NCBI GenBank assembly: GCA_013289715.1
Contig: JABCZJ010000001.1
Span: 248,001 to 312,000 of the forward strand
Length of the DNA: 64,000 nt
Source of the DNA: Acidobacteriota bacterium
Lineage (GTDB): Bacteria > Acidobacteriota > Terriglobia > Acidiferrales > UBA7541
Direction: 5' to 3'
Position numbers and translations under genes: made by a program. Of this stretch, positions 63,045 through 64,000 are shown piece by piece. How positions within the stretch are numbered: the first letter of the stretch is position 1; each line of letters starts with the position of its first letter. A model generated the notes under the pieces. That model was not told where the DNA came from. It worked only from the letters and a program-made list of their open reading frames with translations, and ran no database searches.

Positions 63045-63338
63045 CTGGTTCGGGACCAGGAGGTAGAAGGTTCAAATCCTTTCGCCCCGACCACTTCCTT
63101 TAGGTCCAAGAATTTACGGACTCACCTGTCTTCGTCGACCGCCTGGTCTTGGGCCAGTAGGTCGGCGTTTTAAATCCATTCCACCCAACTGTGTTATTCC
63201 CCGTTTTCGCATGGACTTAATATTGCAATTACGTGATGTTCTGCAACTCGCGGAACTGGTCCGACTTGTCTAACAGCTTGTCCAACGATTTGACGAGCGG
63301 ACAAGGAATCCGTTACTCCCGGTGTCATGTTCTGGGGG
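63045..63338 (+). repeat. Direct repeat copy B: truncated tRNA-Pro 3' end plus flank
   Basis: Repeats copy A (60797-61091). The tRNA part has one base change (AGGTAGAAGG for AGGTCGAAGG) and lacks the acceptor and D arms, so it is not a functional tRNA. It marks the distal end of the island. The 209 nt that follow to hypB hold no gene. Confidence 0.85.
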
Positions 63339-63547
63339 TCAAGCTGGTGGAATTCGAAATCGGACTTGCGCCAGGGAACATATCCATCCGCATCGTTCGA
63401 CGACGCCGGGCAGAATCAGAATCCCGTCCAGCCCCGCATCGGGAAAGATGTTGATTTGTAGCCAGGTCAGCGTTAGCGCAGCGCCGGGCCGTTGCTCAGA
63501 CGCCAGGATTACGCGAACCAGAAAGCAAGGGCCAAATCTCGGATCGT

Positions 63548-64000
63548 TTATTTTGCGACTGCCGCAGCGCGATGGGAACGCGGGTGCAGCCTTTCGAGAA
63601 ATTCCAAAAAGTCGGGCATTCCTGCGCCGGTTTTGGCAGAGAGTTTGAGCACCTGGATGCCCGGCCGCACTGCCTGAATGTTTCGTCTCGTCAGTACCTC
63701 GTCAAATTCCACGGCGGCAGCCAGATCTGATTTGGTGATGATGGCAACGTCGGCGCTGTTGAAGATGGTTGGATACTTCAGGGGCTTGTCCTCACCTTCG
63801 GTTACCGACAGCAGCACGAATCGCAGGTCTTCGCCTAGATCGTAGGACGAGGGGCAGACCAGGTTGCCGACGTTTTCGATGAACAGGAAATCGAGATCGC
63901 GCAGATTCCAGCCGTCGAGGGCGTTTTGGACCATTGCTGCTTCCAGATGGCAGACTGTGCCGGTGATGATTTGCTGCACCGGAGCTTGGCTGCGTGCGAG
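63548..64000 (-). CDS. hypB: Hydrogenase nickel incorporation GTPase HypB (5' part beyond window)
   Basis: C-terminal 150 residues of HypB, which inserts nickel into [NiFe] hydrogenases with HypA. The G-domain metal site is complete: Cys-His in GTVCHLEAAM and Cys in ENVGNLVCPSSYDLGE, followed by VLLSVTEGEDKPLKYP and the guanine-specificity motif ITKSDL (usual NKxD/TKxD). The N-terminal P-loop lies beyond position 64000, so nothing can be said of a His-rich leader. A GTG at 63979 is an internal codon and not the start. It implies a hydrogenase locus just outside the window. Confidence 0.93.
   Translation of the reverse strand, partial: LARSQAPVQQIITGTVCHLEAAMVQNALDGWNLRDLDFLFIENVGNLVCPSSYDLGEDLRFVLLSVTEGEDKPLKYPTIFNSADVAIITKSDLAAAVEFDEVLTRRNIQAVRPGIQVLKLSAKTGAGMPDFLEFLERLHPRSHRAAAVAK

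Larger units (their letters stand above)
60797..63097. mobile_element. Small tRNA-Pro integrated island carrying an XRE/nucleotidyltransferase cassette
   Basis: Both ends carry the same 53-nt segment of the tRNA-Pro 3' half plus CCA and 4 more bases, with 52 of 53 positions alike (60797-60849 and 63045-63097). The first copy completes a functional tRNA; the second lacks the tRNA 5' half. That is the classic attL/attR pattern of tRNA-directed site-specific integration. The interior (61.1-63.0 kb) is less GC-rich than the rest of the window and contains the two-gene cassette and non-coding DNA. No integrase is present, so the element is non-autonomous or decayed. Confidence 0.75.

Noticed and set aside
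63045..63093. Second tRNA-Pro gene
   Set aside because: Only the anticodon and T arms and the acceptor 3' strand are present; the 5' half is missing, so it is an att remnant.
1..64000. CRISPR arrays or IS elements
   Set aside because: No regularly spaced direct repeats, cas genes or transposase-like proteins were seen on either strand.

Overview
The window is a GC-rich bacterial chromosomal segment with closely packed genes on both strands. The gene set (complete ISC iron-sulfur operon with IscR, separate trpE/trpG/trpD, a fused dehydroquinase-shikimate dehydrogenase, minor type IV pilins, DinB-like proteins, PEP-CTERM-tailed surface protein, HypB) together with the protein style and base usage suggests a soil-type Acidobacteriota. 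That placement is inference from content, not from a marker gene search.

Layout. 1-3.6 kb: an M28 glutamate-carboxypeptidase-like peptidase running off the left edge, a TIGR01777 SDR protein and a small unknown. 3.9-10.1 kb: a frameshifted matrixin protease remnant convergent with a four-gene minor pilin operon (fimT/gspH, pilV, pilW and a giant pilX) that ends in a clear intrinsic terminator. 10.4-14.4 kb: Bax-inhibitor-1 protein, a small histidine-rich secreted protein, tRNA-Glu, a PH-domain membrane protein, an EamA transporter and a YfiT/DinB protein. 14.6-21.1 kb: a complete ISC operon in the order iscR-iscS-(unknown 99 aa)-iscU-iscA-hscB-hscA-fdx-iscX, headed by a legible promoter and an IscR-type palindromic operator. 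21.4-28 kb: coaD, then aspartate aminotransferase-manA-manC (translationally overlapped), a phosphohexomutase and a PhzF protein. 28-33.6 kb: nusB-ribH, enoyl-CoA hydratase, thiolase and a TPR/GAF/degenerate GGDEF protein. 34-43.5 kb: YbhN-like flippase-fold protein, lepA, TPR protein, xseA, DUF2905, secreted DinB, ndk, sucCD. 43.7-50.8 kb: chorismate and tryptophan genes (trpD, trpG, trpE, aroDE fusion) with a DUF1906 protein and a secreted unknown interspersed. 51-60.7 kb: secreted SH3-like protein, AMMECR1-type protein, pgsA, a 1-kb non-coding region with a DnaA-box-like cluster, cupin, small membrane protein, DUF3494 ice-binding PEP-CTERM protein, YqeY, serA, GNAT.

60.8-63.1 kb is the accessory part: an intact tRNA-Pro(CGG), then a 2.2-kb lower-GC insert bounded by a second copy of the tRNA 3' end plus about 240 nt of diverged flanking sequence. 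The insert carries a two-gene cassette, an XRE-family regulator overlapping a DUF6036/AbiEii-like nucleotidyltransferase, which looks like a toxin-antitoxin or defence pair. Its promoter (perfect TTGACA, 18 nt, TATAAA) overlaps an 8-bp inverted repeat and is placed so that the transcript would begin at or next to the ATG. The window closes inside hypB.

Genes work together mainly as: Fe-S cluster biogenesis, GDP-mannose precursor supply (ManA, phosphohexomutase, ManC), aromatic amino acid synthesis (AroDE, TrpE, TrpG, TrpD), the TCA step SucCD, and surface structures (minor pilins, ice-binding protein). Strand base composition is clearly C-rich on the + strand for roughly 13-53 kb and G-rich from about 55 kb to 60.6 kb. 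This flip coincides with the DnaA-box-like cluster and suggests either a replication origin or an inversion boundary.
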